NCBI RefSeq assembly: GCF_000429085.1
Contig: NZ_AUBE01000014.1
Coordinates: forward strand, 62,001-126,000
From: Streptomyces flavidovirens DSM 40150
Lineage (GTDB): Bacteria; Actinomycetota; Actinomycetes; Streptomycetales; Streptomycetaceae
Length of the DNA: 64,000 bases
Direction of reading: 5' to 3'
Shown here: piece after piece, positions 40,302-48,877 of the stretch
Position numbering within the stretch: position 1 is the first letter of the stretch
Layout: every line of letters starts with the position of its first letter
The notes under the pieces: generated by a model
Seen by the model: the letters and a program-made list of their open reading frames with translations, nothing else
What the model was told of the DNA's origin: nothing
The model's database searches: none
Made by a program: the position numbers and the translations under genes

Positions 40302-41201
40302 CTACGACCGGTCGTCGTACGGCTTCAGCTCCTTCGCCCTCTCGTTCACCGCCGGGTCCACAAAGACGCTCCAGCGCGGACTGGTCACGATCGTCCGCAA
40401 CTCGCCCAGCGTCAGCGGAGGTTCGAGGCCGAGGACGGGACCGTCCGCGACGTCCTTTCCGTTCGCCGTTCCCGCCACGATCCTCGTCCCGTCCGGCCGC
40501 AGCAGATCCGCGTGCCGCCTGACCAGGAGCCCGGAGCGGTCCTCGTACACCATCAGCACCGACCCGTCAGCCAGGTTGACCGTCCCGCAGGAGGCCATGC
40601 TCCCGTCCGGCTCGCGGTGCTCGCAGGAGTAGAAGTCCGCCAGCTTCTCGCCCTTCTGAGCGCTCATGTCCCGCCCGAACCCCGGCTGCACATTGACCTG
40701 CACCTCCGACCCGGCCAGGGGACCGTCCACCGAGAGCCGCCCGAACGTCTCGTACGCCTCCGGTGGCGTGCCCTGCCCCATGTATCCCGAGGTGCCCGGC
40801 TCGCCGGGCAGCAGCTCCTTCAGCGTCTGTACGGTGGCCCGGCCCGTGAGCCGTTCCTTGCCGGCCGGCGGGGACGGGGACATCGGCTGCCGGGAGAAGT
40901 CGGGGATCACCACCTTGGCCGTGCCACCGCCCGGCGCGGCCGGCAGCGCCTGCTCGACGCTCCCCGTGTACGACGGCAGGTACGCGCCGAACAGCGACAT
41001 CCCCGCCATCACCCCCGTGACCGCGCACACCCCGAGGCCGGCGGCGATCCGGCGGCGCCTGCGCACTTTGCGGCCGTACCGCGTGGCCCCTTCGACCAGC
41101 GCGGGCCCCGGAGACCGTACCCCTGCGACGGCGTTCTCCATGGCCCGGCTGAGATCCCGCTCGCCAAATCCGTCAAGCCCGTTCAGCTCGTCCAGCTTCA
41201 T
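40302..41201 (-). CDS. Single-pass membrane protein, probable partner (anti-sigma-like) of adjacent sigma factor
   Basis: The 299-aa protein has a cytoplasmic N-terminus of about 50 residues with an Arg-rich stop (R-K-V-R-R-R-R-R). One transmembrane helix follows at about 53-73 (AAGLGVCAVTGVMAGMSLFG), then an extracellular domain of about 225 residues rich in Gly/Pro/Ser. No H-x3-C-x2-C zinc anti-sigma motif is visible. It starts 17 nt after the sigma gene on the same strand, the usual layout of ECF sigma and membrane-regulator pairs. No other domain is recognised. An anti-sigma role is inferred from context only. Confidence 0.7.
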   Translation of the reverse strand: MKLDELNGLDGFGERDLSRAMENAVAGVRSPGPALVEGATRYGRKVRRRRRIAAGLGVCAVTGVMAGMSLFGAYLPSYTGSVEQALPAAPGGGTAKVVIPDFSRQPMSPSPPAGKERLTGRATVQTLKELLPGEPGTSGYMGQGTPPEAYETFGRLSVDGPLAGSEVQVNVQPGFGRDMSAQKGEKLADFYSCEHREPDGSMASCGTVNLADGSVLMVYEDRSGLLVRRHADLLRPDGTRIVAGTANGKDVADGPVLGLEPPLTLGELRTIVTSPRWSVFVDPAVNERAKELKPYDDRS

Positions 41202-41218
41202 GTTCCGTCCGCCCCTCG

Positions 41219-41746
41219 TCAGATGGTGATGAGCGATTCGCGCTCGCTGCCGAGCAGCTCACGGAGTTTGCCGAGCGCGCTCATGCTGCGGTTGCGTACC
41301 GTCCCCGCCCGCAGCCCGAGTTCCGCCGCGGTCTGTTCGACGCTGCGGTCCTCCCAGTAGCGCAGTACGAGCACGGCCCGGTCCTTGACCGGCAGCCGCG
41401 CCAGGGCCGCGAGCAGCGCGACACGCAACGCCGGGTCGCCCTCGCCGTACCCTGCGCCGGGCACCGCGGGGTCCGGCACGGTCGCGACCGGGCGCTCGCC
41501 GCTGCGGCGCAGGCGCTGCTGGGAGAGGTGGGTGCGTATCAGGACCGTACGGACGTACGCGTCCCGGTTGTCGGCGCGCCGTACCCGGCTCCACGAGGCG
41601 AAGGCCTTGCCGAGCGCCGTCTGCACCAGATCCTCGGCCTGGTGCCAGTCGCCGCCGGTCAGCAGCAGTGCCGTCCGGAAGAGGCGCGTGCCGCATGTGC
41701 TGGCGAACTCCTGGAACTCCTCCAGTCGTTGCTCGGATCTCCGCAC
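41219..41746 (-). CDS. SigE-family ECF RNA polymerase sigma factor
   Basis: The 175-aa protein has region 2 at about 15-80 (E-F-Q-E-F-A-S, H-Q-A-E-D-L-V-Q-T-A-L, K-A-F-A-S-W) and region 4 at about 115-165 (L-P-V-K-D-R-A-V-L-V-L-R-Y-W-E-D and the HTH Q-T-A-A-E-L-G-L-R-A-G-T-V-R-N-R). This set matches the SigE-family (SIG-pair, about 170 aa) sigma factors of streptomycetes. The start is GTG 41746. It is co-transcribed with the membrane protein downstream. The regulon is unknown. Confidence 0.9.
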   Translation of the reverse strand: MRRSEQRLEEFQEFASTCGTRLFRTALLLTGGDWHQAEDLVQTALGKAFASWSRVRRADNRDAYVRTVLIRTHLSQQRLRRSGERPVATVPDPAVPGAGYGEGDPALRVALLAALARLPVKDRAVLVLRYWEDRSVEQTAAELGLRAGTVRNRSMSALGKLRELLGSERESLITI

Positions 41747-41835
41747 TCCGTGTCCTTCCGTCCCGCTGCCGTGAACCGCTCTGTCGTTCTCCCGTACAGA
41801 CGCTTCGGCGGGCTCACCTTGTCACTGGCCGCCCG

Positions 41836-41916
41836 GCAGTCGAGGACAGTTGCACGCTGATCGCCGAGGACCAGCCGCAGGCGCTGTGCGCGATCCTGCG
41901 GGACTTTATCGCCGGA
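41836..41916 (+). pseudogene. Relic of an alpha/beta-hydrolase C-terminus
   Basis: Within the 396-nt gap before the DHA2 gene, one plus frame reads S-C-T-L-I-A-E-D-Q-P-Q-A-L-C-A-I-L-R-D-F-I-A. This resembles the last strand and helix of an alpha/beta-hydrolase (GHxxxxExP...AxLxxFL). No start, catalytic Ser region or continuing domain exists. It is read as a decayed fragment. Confidence 0.4.
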
Positions 41917-41954
41917 ACGACGCTGAATCCTTCCCTCCGCCGGGCACGGCGGGG

Positions 41955-42017
41955 TGCCACGAGCGCTCGCAGCGGGCCATCGAACGCCTCGGCGCACAGC
42001 GCGAGGGCGTACTGCGA
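41955..42017 (+). pseudogene. Relic of a GNAT acetyltransferase C-terminal segment
   Basis: A different plus frame from the hydrolase relic reads H-E-R-S-Q-R-A-I-E-R-L-G-A-Q-R-E-G-V-L-R. This is the familiar late segment of RimJ-like GNAT proteins (NxRSxRAIERLGAxxEGVLR). The rest of the domain is absent. The remainder of the 41747-42142 gap shows nothing recognisable. Confidence 0.5.
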
Positions 42018-42142
42018 TGCCAGCGGGGACTGTGGGGGACGCGGTCAGGTCTTGATCGACTGGTGGGGGGCGTACCCCCGTTTTACGGTCGTCTAGTGGG
42101 CGATACCGTCCACGAGACCGTCTTGCGGGGGCGCGGTGCGCC

Positions 42143-43687
42143 ATGACGACTTCGCAACCGAGTTCCAATGCGCGAGCCACCGCCGGGGACAAGCGCGGCG
42201 GCAACGGCATGGCGCTTTTCGTCATCGCCTCGTGCCAGCTGATGGTGGTCCTCGACATCACCATCGTGAACATCGCTCTCCCCCAGATCCAGAGTTCGCT
42301 GGACTTCTCCACCACCGGCCTCTCCTGGGTCGTCAACGCCTACACACTCACCTTCGGCGGCCTGCTGCTCCTCGGCGGCCGCTTCGGCGACATCCTCGGC
42401 CGCCGCCGGGTCTTCGTCTTCGGCGTACTGCTCTTCGTCCTGGCCTCGCTGCTCGGCGGTCTGGCCCAGAACTCCGGCCAGCTCCTCGCGGCACGCGCCC
42501 TCCAGGGCGTCGGCGGTGCCATAGCCTCACCGACCGCCCTCGCCCTGATCACCACCACCTTCACCGAAGGCCCGGCCCGCAACCGGGCCTTCGGCGTCTT
42601 CGCCGCGGTCTCCGCGGGCGGCGGCGCGATCGGCCTGCTGGCGGGCGGCATGCTCGTCGAATGGCTCGACTGGCGCTGGGTCTTCTACGTGAACGTGCCG
42701 ATCGGACTGCTGATCGTCCTCGCCACACCCCGCTACATCAAGGAGTCCGAGCGCCATCCCGGCCACTTCGACCTGACCGGTGCGCTGACCTCGACCCTCG
42801 GCATGGTGGCTCTGGTCTACGGCTTCATCCGCGCCGCACAGGAAGGCTGGAGCGACGCGCTCACCCTCGCGTCGTTCGGCGCCGCGGTGCTGCTCCTCGC
42901 CGCCTTCATCCTCACCGAGCGGCGCTCGAAGCAGCCGATCACCCCGCTGCACATGTTCGCGGACCGCAACCGCGCGGGCACGTACGGCGTCATGCTGAGC
43001 CTGGCCGCCGCGATCTTCGGCATGTTCTTCTTCCTCACCCTCTTCGTGCAGAACGTGCTGGACTTCAGTCCGCTCCAAGCGGGTCTCGCCTTCCTGCCGG
43101 TCAGCGCGGTCATCGCGGTGGGCGCGGGCATAGCCTCCCAGTTGCTGCCCAGATACGGCCCGAAGCCCTTCATCGTGACCGGCGCGCTCCTCGCCGCGGT
43201 GGGCCTGTCCTGGCTGACCCTGACCGACGTCCACTCGACGTACCTGGGCAGCATTCTGGGACCGATGCTGGTCTTCAGCCTCGGCATGGGCATGCAGTTC
43301 GTCTCGCTTACGCTGATGGCGGTCTCCGGGGTCGCCACGCACGAGACCGGCGCCGCGTCGGGGCTGCTCAACGCCACGCAGCAGGTGGGCGGTTCGCTCG
43401 GGCTCTCCATCCTGGTCACCGTCTTCGGTACGGCCAGCCGCCACGAGGCCGAGGATCAGATTCCGGGCTTCATGGCGCGGGCCACCCCGGCGGAACGGCT
43501 GGTCTTCGAACGGAGCGGCCAACTCCCGCCGCCCTGGGGCGACGAGGTACTCACCTCCGGAATCTCGGCCGCGTTCATCGTGGCGGCCGTCTTCACGGTG
43601 ATCGCGGCGGTGATCGCCCTCCTCGCCATCCAGGTACGCCCGTCCGACCTCGAACGTCTCCAGGGCGGAGGCATTCCGGGCCACTGA
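42143..43687 (+). CDS. MFS drug exporter, DHA2 (EmrB/QacA) family, 14 TM
   Basis: The 514-aa polytopic protein has the DHA2 motif D-I-T-I-V-N-I-A-L-P in the first helix, W-V-V-N-A-Y-T-L-T, and loop 2-3 G-R-F-G-D-I-L-G-R-R-R. Motif C is G-P-A-R-N-R-A-F-G-V-F. Late-helix T-G-A-A-S-G-L-L-N-A-T-Q-Q-V-G-G-S-L-G matches the same region of the partial exporter at the start of the window. About fourteen hydrophobic segments are present. It is a proton antiporter of unknown drug or metabolite. No adjacent TetR or MarR regulator gene is seen. ATG 42143 is the start. Confidence 0.9.
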   Translation: MTTSQPSSNARATAGDKRGGNGMALFVIASCQLMVVLDITIVNIALPQIQSSLDFSTTGLSWVVNAYTLTFGGLLLLGGRFGDILGRRRVFVFGVLLFVLASLLGGLAQNSGQLLAARALQGVGGAIASPTALALITTTFTEGPARNRAFGVFAAVSAGGGAIGLLAGGMLVEWLDWRWVFYVNVPIGLLIVLATPRYIKESERHPGHFDLTGALTSTLGMVALVYGFIRAAQEGWSDALTLASFGAAVLLLAAFILTERRSKQPITPLHMFADRNRAGTYGVMLSLAAAIFGMFFFLTLFVQNVLDFSPLQAGLAFLPVSAVIAVGAGIASQLLPRYGPKPFIVTGALLAAVGLSWLTLTDVHSTYLGSILGPMLVFSLGMGMQFVSLTLMAVSGVATHETGAASGLLNATQQVGGSLGLSILVTVFGTASRHEAEDQIPGFMARATPAERLVFERSGQLPPPWGDEVLTSGISAAFIVAAVFTVIAAVIALLAIQVRPSDLERLQGGGIPGH

Positions 43688-43718
43688 GCCGTGGAACCCG
43701 TACACCTGTCCGGCAACG

Positions 43719-44672
43719 TCACTTCCAGGCGGCCCTGAGCTCCTCCCGGTGCCCGGCAACCCAGGTGGCGAAGTCCTGCAGTTCGGGATTGAGGGCGCGC
43801 AGGGCCGCCAGATCCCTGGCCGCTGTGATGCGGCTCTCGCAGTCGGCGTAGAACTGGAACATGTTGCCTGATTCGTCGGCGCCGGGGAATCCGAGTGCGC
43901 GGAAGGCGTCCGGAGTCAGCGGGCGGTACGCCACCGGTTCGCCGACGGCCTCCGTGAGGATCTCGGCCATGTGGGCGATGGGCAGGTGCTCGCCGGCGAT
44001 GCTGACAGTGGCACTGACCATGTCGCCGCCGTGCTTGAGGACGGCCAGCGCGATCTTGCCGATGTCGTCCACGGCAATACCGGCCAGCCTGCGGTCCCCC
44101 ATCGGCAGGGACAGTTGGAGGACACCGTCCTCGCCACGCTGCGGGGCGAACGTGGTGAGAAGGTTCTCCCAGTAGAACGTGGTCTTCAAAATGGTGGTGG
44201 GTACGCCCGCATCGCTGAAGTAGCTGTCCGCCTCAGCCTTTGCGTCGAAGTGCGGGACTTTGTAGGTCCCCTGGAGCGTGGGCATACGGTCGTCGCTCAG
44301 CGGGATGCATTCGCGAGTGTCGTCCAGGCTGGACCAGATCGCGTGCTGCACTCCGACATGCCCGGCAGCGCGGGCCGCCGCGGCCGCCTGAGCCTTCTCC
44401 CTTTCTCCGGACAGGTGCTCCCAGAAGTTCGTCACCACGAAGGCGCCGTACGCACCCTCCAGCGCCGGCCCCAGGCTCGACTCGTCGTCGAGGTCGGCCC
44501 GCACCACCTCCGCCCCGAGCCGCTCCAGTTCCCTGGCCGCGTCCGAAGCGGGGTTACGGGTCAGGGCTCGTACGGCGAAATCACCGTCCCGCTCGGACAG
44601 AACTGCCCGCACCAGTGCGCCGCCCTGCGATCCGGTCGCACCGAACACCGCAATGATCTTCTTCTCGGCCAT
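43719..44672 (-). CDS. NmrA/HSCARG-like NAD(P)-binding protein
   Basis: The 317-aa atypical short-chain dehydrogenase-like protein begins with V-F-G-A-T-G-S-Q-G-G-A-L-V-R-A-V-L, the NAD(P) motif of NmrA and HSCARG. It then has R-A-L-T-R-N-P and A-F-V-V-T-N-F-W-E-H. No Y-x3-K catalytic pair is evident in the usual place, consistent with a redox-sensing rather than enzymatic role, though that is only inference. ATG 44672 follows AGAGGTG. It is convergent with the DHA2 exporter (31 nt between stops). Confidence 0.87.
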   Translation of the reverse strand: MAEKKIIAVFGATGSQGGALVRAVLSERDGDFAVRALTRNPASDAARELERLGAEVVRADLDDESSLGPALEGAYGAFVVTNFWEHLSGEREKAQAAAAARAAGHVGVQHAIWSSLDDTRECIPLSDDRMPTLQGTYKVPHFDAKAEADSYFSDAGVPTTILKTTFYWENLLTTFAPQRGEDGVLQLSLPMGDRRLAGIAVDDIGKIALAVLKHGGDMVSATVSIAGEHLPIAHMAEILTEAVGEPVAYRPLTPDAFRALGFPGADESGNMFQFYADCESRITAARDLAALRALNPELQDFATWVAGHREELRAAWK

Positions 44673-44788
44673 GACACCTCTTCCGCCGCGCTAAGTGATC
44701 CGTTGCGCACGTACTGCTGCCGACCTTGCCGACCCTACGGTGGGCCGTTCGACCGCACAGGCGGTGAGCAGCCACACGGGTGTCAGCG

Positions 44789-45013
44789 TCAACCGGCTCC
44801 GCCGCCTACAGGTGGGTCATGAGCGAGGAACCCGATCCTGCCCGCAGCTCGCAGCCAGTCGCGGGCCTCGATCAGGGCCGCCATCTTCGCGGCCTCGGTG
44901 AGACCCTCCCAGGGCGGTGCGGTGCCCCGGTGCCACACGGACTCATGGATGACCTCTTGGTGGGCTTTCGCGAGTGCGAGTACGCGCGGGTCCTCAAGTG
45001 CGACATCCTCCAT
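44789..45013 (-). CDS. Small conserved hypothetical protein
   Basis: The 74-aa soluble protein starts M-E-D-V-A-L-E-D-P-R-V-L-A-L-A-K-A-H and is largely helical, with two Trp residues. ATG 45013 has AGAGGAG about 9 nt upstream, which decides this start over the long low-complexity frame further up. It is not a known domain to me; similar small acidic-helical proteins are common in streptomycetes. It sits between the NmrA-like and VOC genes on the same strand, 79 nt after the VOC stop. Confidence 0.7.
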   Translation of the reverse strand: MEDVALEDPRVLALAKAHQEVIHESVWHRGTAPPWEGLTEAAKMAALIEARDWLRAAGRIGFLAHDPPVGGGAG

Positions 45014-45092
45014 TGCCCTGCTCCTCTCAGTGGGCGCGGATGCGGATGCGGATGCAGTGAGGCGAGGTGAGGCGAGGCGAGGGACCAGTTCA

Positions 45093-45881
45093 TCAGGCAC
45101 CGTCAGGCGCCTGATCGAGGGTGAACAGACCTCCCTCGGGATCGCACAGGGTGATCTGCCGCCGGTGGCCGCCCCATTCGGCTCCCGGCGCGATGCTCGC
45201 GCCGTGCTCAAGGGCCGCGGCCTTCGCTGCTTCCAGGTCGGGAACCTTGAAGTGGACCAGCCACCGCGGCCTCAGCTGCGGCCTTCTCGCCGCTGCCTCG
45301 ACCGGTCCGCTGTTCAGCCGGGCCACAGGCTGCCCGCCCTGCCGCAGGACGACCTGATCGTCCTCGTACCAGACCTCACGGTCCCCGGCGCCCGCGTTCA
45401 CCCAGTCCAGGACCTCCCCGTAGAACAAAGCCGCGTCGAACGCGTTCCTCGTGTGCAGCTCCACCCACGCCGGAGCCATGCCCTCGCCGACACGCCACCC
45501 GGAAAGGACCTCGCCTTGCCAGACACCGAAGGAGGCACCTTCCAGGTCCGCGACCAGAGCAGCCCGTCCGCGCGGCGGGAAGGCGACCGGTCCGACCCCG
45601 ACCGTGCCCCCGCGCTCCCGGACGCGGGCGACAGCCACATCGGCATCGGCGACCGAGAAATACACCGTCCACGCCACAGGCAGGCCAAGCTCCCCGGCCA
45701 TCGCTCCGATGCCGGCCACGGCGACGCCATCCACCTCGGCCACGGAAAACGCCCGCCCGAGACCCCCCGGGCGAAACGTCCACCCCATCACGGTGCCGTA
45801 GAAGCGCTCGGCGGTCTTCAGATCGCGTGCCGTCAGGCTCAGCCAGCACGGCCCGCCGGGGGTGTCCTCCGCCAGCACCAC
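45093..45881 (-). CDS. VOC-superfamily protein with two glyoxalase-like domains
   Basis: The 262-aa protein has two beta-alpha-beta3 modules: W-L-S-L-T-A-R-D-L-K-T-A-E-R-F-Y-G-T-V-M-G-W near residue 14, and W-V-E-L-H-T-R-N-A-F-D-A-A-L-F-Y near 140. The family is typed as CFP32 or glyoxalase/bleomycin-resistance-like. The metal-ligand set is incomplete, so binding of a small ligand or antibiotic is as likely as catalysis. GTG 45881 was chosen because GAGAGGAG lies 8 nt upstream; the longer frame lacks this. Function not assigned. Confidence 0.82.
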   Translation of the reverse strand: MVLAEDTPGGPCWLSLTARDLKTAERFYGTVMGWTFRPGGLGRAFSVAEVDGVAVAGIGAMAGELGLPVAWTVYFSVADADVAVARVRERGGTVGVGPVAFPPRGRAALVADLEGASFGVWQGEVLSGWRVGEGMAPAWVELHTRNAFDAALFYGEVLDWVNAGAGDREVWYEDDQVVLRQGGQPVARLNSGPVEAAARRPQLRPRWLVHFKVPDLEAAKAAALEHGASIAPGAEWGGHRRQITLCDPEGGLFTLDQAPDGA

Positions 45882-46054
45882 GGCCGTACTCCTCTCCTGT
45901 CCGCCCCACACGTCCCAGCATCGAGTACCCCTCTGAACGGGGCAAACGGGGGCGGAAAGGATGAGCGGCCAGAGGACGAAGGGAAGCCATTAGGGGAGAA
46001 TGTCTACGTGTAGGGATGTAGGGAAACGGCTTTTCCAGCGCGTGAGCATTCTCC

Positions 46055-46357
46055 ATGAAGCGGGTGGCTGCCATGGGACACGAGTCGGAAGAGCGCGTGT
46101 TCGCGCAGATAGAGCGTCGGCTCACCAGTGACGACCCTGAGCTGGCTGCCCGCATGAGCGACCTCAACGAGCAGTTCCCCGAGGGGCGTCCAAGTGAGCG
46201 GTCGCGGCGGAACTGGCGGAAGCGGACCGTACTGGCTGTGATCATCCTTGCCGTTGTGGGACTCCTCCTGACCGTGGCCCTCAGCACATCGCCTGCTGAA
46301 GCCCCGCCGCCGCCCAGTGGCCTCACCCATCCGGTGCTCACGCGAGCACCCACGTGA
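46055..46357 (+). CDS. DUF3040 small membrane protein
   Basis: The 100-aa protein has the DUF3040 start: E-E-R-V-F-A-Q-I-E-R-R-L-T-S-D-D-P-E-L-A-A-R-M near residues 12-35. A basic stretch and one transmembrane helix (TVLAVIILAVVGLLLTVAL, about 57-75) follow, then a Pro/Ser tail. DUF3040 proteins are small actinobacterial membrane proteins of unknown role. ATG 46055 is given; ATG 46073 is equally possible (GGTGG 5 nt upstream). It overlaps the leader region of the DUF2267 gene. Confidence 0.8.
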   Translation: MKRVAAMGHESEERVFAQIERRLTSDDPELAARMSDLNEQFPEGRPSERSRRNWRKRTVLAVIILAVVGLLLTVALSTSPAEAPPPPSGLTHPVLTRAPT

Positions 46358-46407
46358 AAAGGTCGCCGCTCGCCACGGCCGGCCCCTACGGCTCGAGGGA
46401 GAGATCA

Positions 46408-46800
46408 ATGAGGCACGACGAATTCCTGGCTCGCGTCCGTGAGCGCGGAGAGTACGCCAATCAGGAGGAGGCAGCGCAGGTCACGAAGGCGGTACTGGAT
46501 GTTCTGGCCCATCGCATCACGCCCGGCGAAGTTAAGGATCTGGCGGCCCAGCTGCCCGCACCGCTCAAGGCGGCGCTTCAGGCCAACGGGGACCAGCGAG
46601 TCAAGTCCTACGGCGTCGAGGAGTTCTGCCGACGGGTGGCGGAGCGGACCGGGGCCCGTCCGCGCACCGCGCAGTGGGACGCCAGTGCCGTGCTGAGCAC
46701 ACTCGCCGAGGCCGTTTCGCCCGGCGAGCTGAACCAGATCATCAGCCAGCTTCCCTCCGGGTACGCCGTCCTGTTCGGGAAGCCCGACCTGAGCGACTAG
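46408..46800 (+). CDS. DUF2267 protein
   Basis: The 130-aa all-helical protein has two DUF2267-like repeats (about 1-65 and 68-130). Each contains a segment like T-K-A-V-L-D-V-L-A-H-R-I-T-P-G-E-V-K-D-L-A-A-Q-L-P, echoed later by V-L-S-T-L-A-E-A-V-S-P-G-E-L-N-Q-I-I-S-Q-L-P. Members are often found near stress proteins, but the function is unknown. ATG 46408 follows GAGGGAGAG. It forms a probable two-gene unit with the DUF3040 gene. Confidence 0.87.
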   Translation: MRHDEFLARVRERGEYANQEEAAQVTKAVLDVLAHRITPGEVKDLAAQLPAPLKAALQANGDQRVKSYGVEEFCRRVAERTGARPRTAQWDASAVLSTLAEAVSPGELNQIISQLPSGYAVLFGKPDLSD

Positions 46801-46965
46801 ACCGCTCTCACGGCCGCATGCACGAGGCAGCCGAGGCAGCCGCGGGCCCTGCGGCCTGACGTCCGCACGGCCTGCACCACGCGCATCCCAGGGCGTCGGA
46901 GCGACTTCGATCCAGGCTGAACGCAAGCCGCCGGCCCGGCCGTGAATGTGGTCGAAGGAGACGCC

Positions 46966-47334
46966 ATGGCACGGATCGTGCTGGATGACAGCAATATCCT
47001 CATCCGCCTGCCTTGGTGGGAGCAACTGGCCGCGCGCCGCCGTGAGGTGCGGGTCCCGGTCTCCGCGCTGCGCGAGGTGCACATTGAGCCCGACTGGTGG
47101 AGGGCGCTACGCGGTGTGGCAGGCAAGGGCGCCTGGATTCCGGCGCGGCGATGCGTGGGTGTCCGGCACCTTCAGGACGGGAACGATTTCGTGTCGATCC
47201 GGGCGGACGGGCCGGTGCTGTGTGTTGAGCTGCGCCGCTGGGCGCCCTTCCGCAGGCTGGCCGTCTCCGACCCCCACCCCGAGGAAGCCATGCGCAAGCT
47301 GCAACCCTTCATTCCGCGCGACCGCCTGGGCTGA
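46966..47334 (+). CDS. Conserved hypothetical protein, PH-domain-like
   Basis: The 122-aa protein starts M-A-R-I-V-L-D-D-S-N-I-L-I-R-L-P-W-W-E and continues V-P-V-S-A-L-R-E-V near residue 36. It ends in a helix P-E-E-A-M-R-K-L. The alternation of strands and final helix suggests a bacterial PH-like fold, but that is only a visual impression. GAAGGAG lies 6 nt before ATG 46966. Two long overlapping frames exist here; this one has the ribosome site and the expected codon bias. Function unknown. Confidence 0.7.
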   Translation: MARIVLDDSNILIRLPWWEQLAARRREVRVPVSALREVHIEPDWWRALRGVAGKGAWIPARRCVGVRHLQDGNDFVSIRADGPVLCVELRRWAPFRRLAVSDPHPEEAMRKLQPFIPRDRLG

Positions 47335-47392
47335 ATGAACCCGAGGGCCCGCATCTCCTCGCATGTGGACGGCCAAGCAGACCGTCAGGGCG

Positions 47393-48832
47393 TCAGGGCG
47401 CCTTCATGACCGGCGGGACGTACTCCGCCGCGAGCGTGCGCTCCCACCAGGCGCCGGTACGCCGCAGCCCGTGGCGGTCGGTGAAGCGGTAGCGGTAGAG
47501 CCGGGCGCGCAGGAATGTGGGCGGGGAAGTGGGCGGGGAAGTGGGGAACGGGTTGCCGCGCAGCAGCTTGAGCACGACCGGGTCGTTGTCGAGCAGCTTG
47601 ACCAGGAAGGCTCCGAACCAAGGCATCGCGTAGACGGGCGAGATCGCGGCGAACCACATTTGCCAGTCGAGTCGCAGGTGGTACGGAGCAACCTGCGGCG
47701 GCAGGCGGCGCACATCGCCCGGCTTACCTCTGAACCGGTACTCCTTCCATTCCGTCCCGTCGGTGATTTCCGGTTCGTCGGTGCCTTCGACGACCACCTC
47801 GTGGCGGATCCGGTCGATGCTGCCGAAGGCTCCGTACGTGTTGACCACGTGCAGGGAGTTGAACGAGAAGTTCATTAGCTGGTGCCGGGAGAGCATGTTG
47901 CGCACCGGCCAGTAACTGAGAACGGCCACCAGCACCGTGACGGCGAGCACCACGACTTCGTACCAGCCCGGTGTGGCAGCGAACGCCGGCGGCTCGGGCA
48001 GCGGGAGCACCTCGGCGGCCCAGGCCCCGTCGATCGCCGTCACCGCGAGCAGGATGACCAGCCAGTTGAGCCACGTGAAGTTGCCCGATGCCACGAGCCA
48101 GAGCTGCGTGACGACGATGAATCCCGCGGCCACGCTCGCGACCGGCTGCGGGGCGAACAGCAGCACAGGGGCGCCGAGCTGCGCCACGTGGTTGGCGGCG
48201 GTCTCCACCCGGTGCAGCGGTTTGGGCAGGTGGTGGAAGAACCAGCTCAGCGGGCCCGGCATCGGCTGTGTCTCATGGTGGTAGTACAGGCAGGTCAGGT
48301 CGCGCCAGCAGGGGTCACCGCGCAGTTTGATCAGCCCGGCGCCGAACTCCAGGCGGAACAGCAGCCAGCGCAGCAGGAACAGCACCAGGACCGGCGGCGC
48401 CGTGTCGTCGTTGCCGAGGAAGATCGCCAGGAAGCCGGCTTCCAGCAGCAGCGACTCCCACATGTACGCATACCAGGTCTGCCCGACGTTGACGATCGAC
48501 AGATACAGCACCCAGAGGACCGCCCACATGAGCATCGACGCCCACAGCGGCACGCTGTCCGCCGCTCCCGCCGCGATGGCGGCGGAGAGCGCCACACCCG
48601 TCCATGCCACGCTCGCGAAGAAGCGGTCGGAGTAATGGAGGTGGAAGATGCTGGGGGACTGCCGGAAGGGTACGGACGCCACGAAGCGCGGCACCGGGAG
48701 CAGCCCGCGCTCACCGATGAGCCCCCGGAACTGATTGACCGTACTCAAGAAGGCGACCAGATACAGCAGGGCCAGTCCTCGCTGGAACACCAGCCTGCCC
48801 AGCCAGTAGTCGCCTTCCGTGAACCACTCCAC
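47393..48832 (-). CDS. Lipase maturation factor (LMF1) family membrane protein
   Basis: The 479-aa polytopic protein has the LMF/DUF1222 pattern. The N-terminus is Y-W-L-G-R-L-V-F-Q-R-G-L-A-L-L-Y, then L-I-G-E-R-G-L-L-P, W-E-S-L-L-L-E-A-G-F-L near residue 125, and F-G-A-G-L-I-K-L-R-G-D-P-C-W near 165. The C-terminal soluble part is K-E-Y-R-F-R-G-K-P-G-D. About seven to eight transmembrane helices are visible. In animals LMF1 matures lipases in the ER; in bacteria the function is unknown. GTG 48832 follows GGGAGGAG. Confidence 0.88.
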   Translation of the reverse strand: MEWFTEGDYWLGRLVFQRGLALLYLVAFLSTVNQFRGLIGERGLLPVPRFVASVPFRQSPSIFHLHYSDRFFASVAWTGVALSAAIAAGAADSVPLWASMLMWAVLWVLYLSIVNVGQTWYAYMWESLLLEAGFLAIFLGNDDTAPPVLVLFLLRWLLFRLEFGAGLIKLRGDPCWRDLTCLYYHHETQPMPGPLSWFFHHLPKPLHRVETAANHVAQLGAPVLLFAPQPVASVAAGFIVVTQLWLVASGNFTWLNWLVILLAVTAIDGAWAAEVLPLPEPPAFAATPGWYEVVVLAVTVLVAVLSYWPVRNMLSRHQLMNFSFNSLHVVNTYGAFGSIDRIRHEVVVEGTDEPEITDGTEWKEYRFRGKPGDVRRLPPQVAPYHLRLDWQMWFAAISPVYAMPWFGAFLVKLLDNDPVVLKLLRGNPFPTSPPTSPPTFLRARLYRYRFTDRHGLRRTGAWWERTLAAEYVPPVMKAP

Positions 48833-48877
48833 AGCTCCTCCCGGGGCGGTGTCGTGCGCATTGCGGATCTCGCGTTG

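Noticed and set aside
46946..47338. Second open frame overlapping the 46966 hypothetical gene
   Set aside because: It is Cys/Arg/Ser-rich and offset by one base from a frame with a good ribosome site and normal codon bias.
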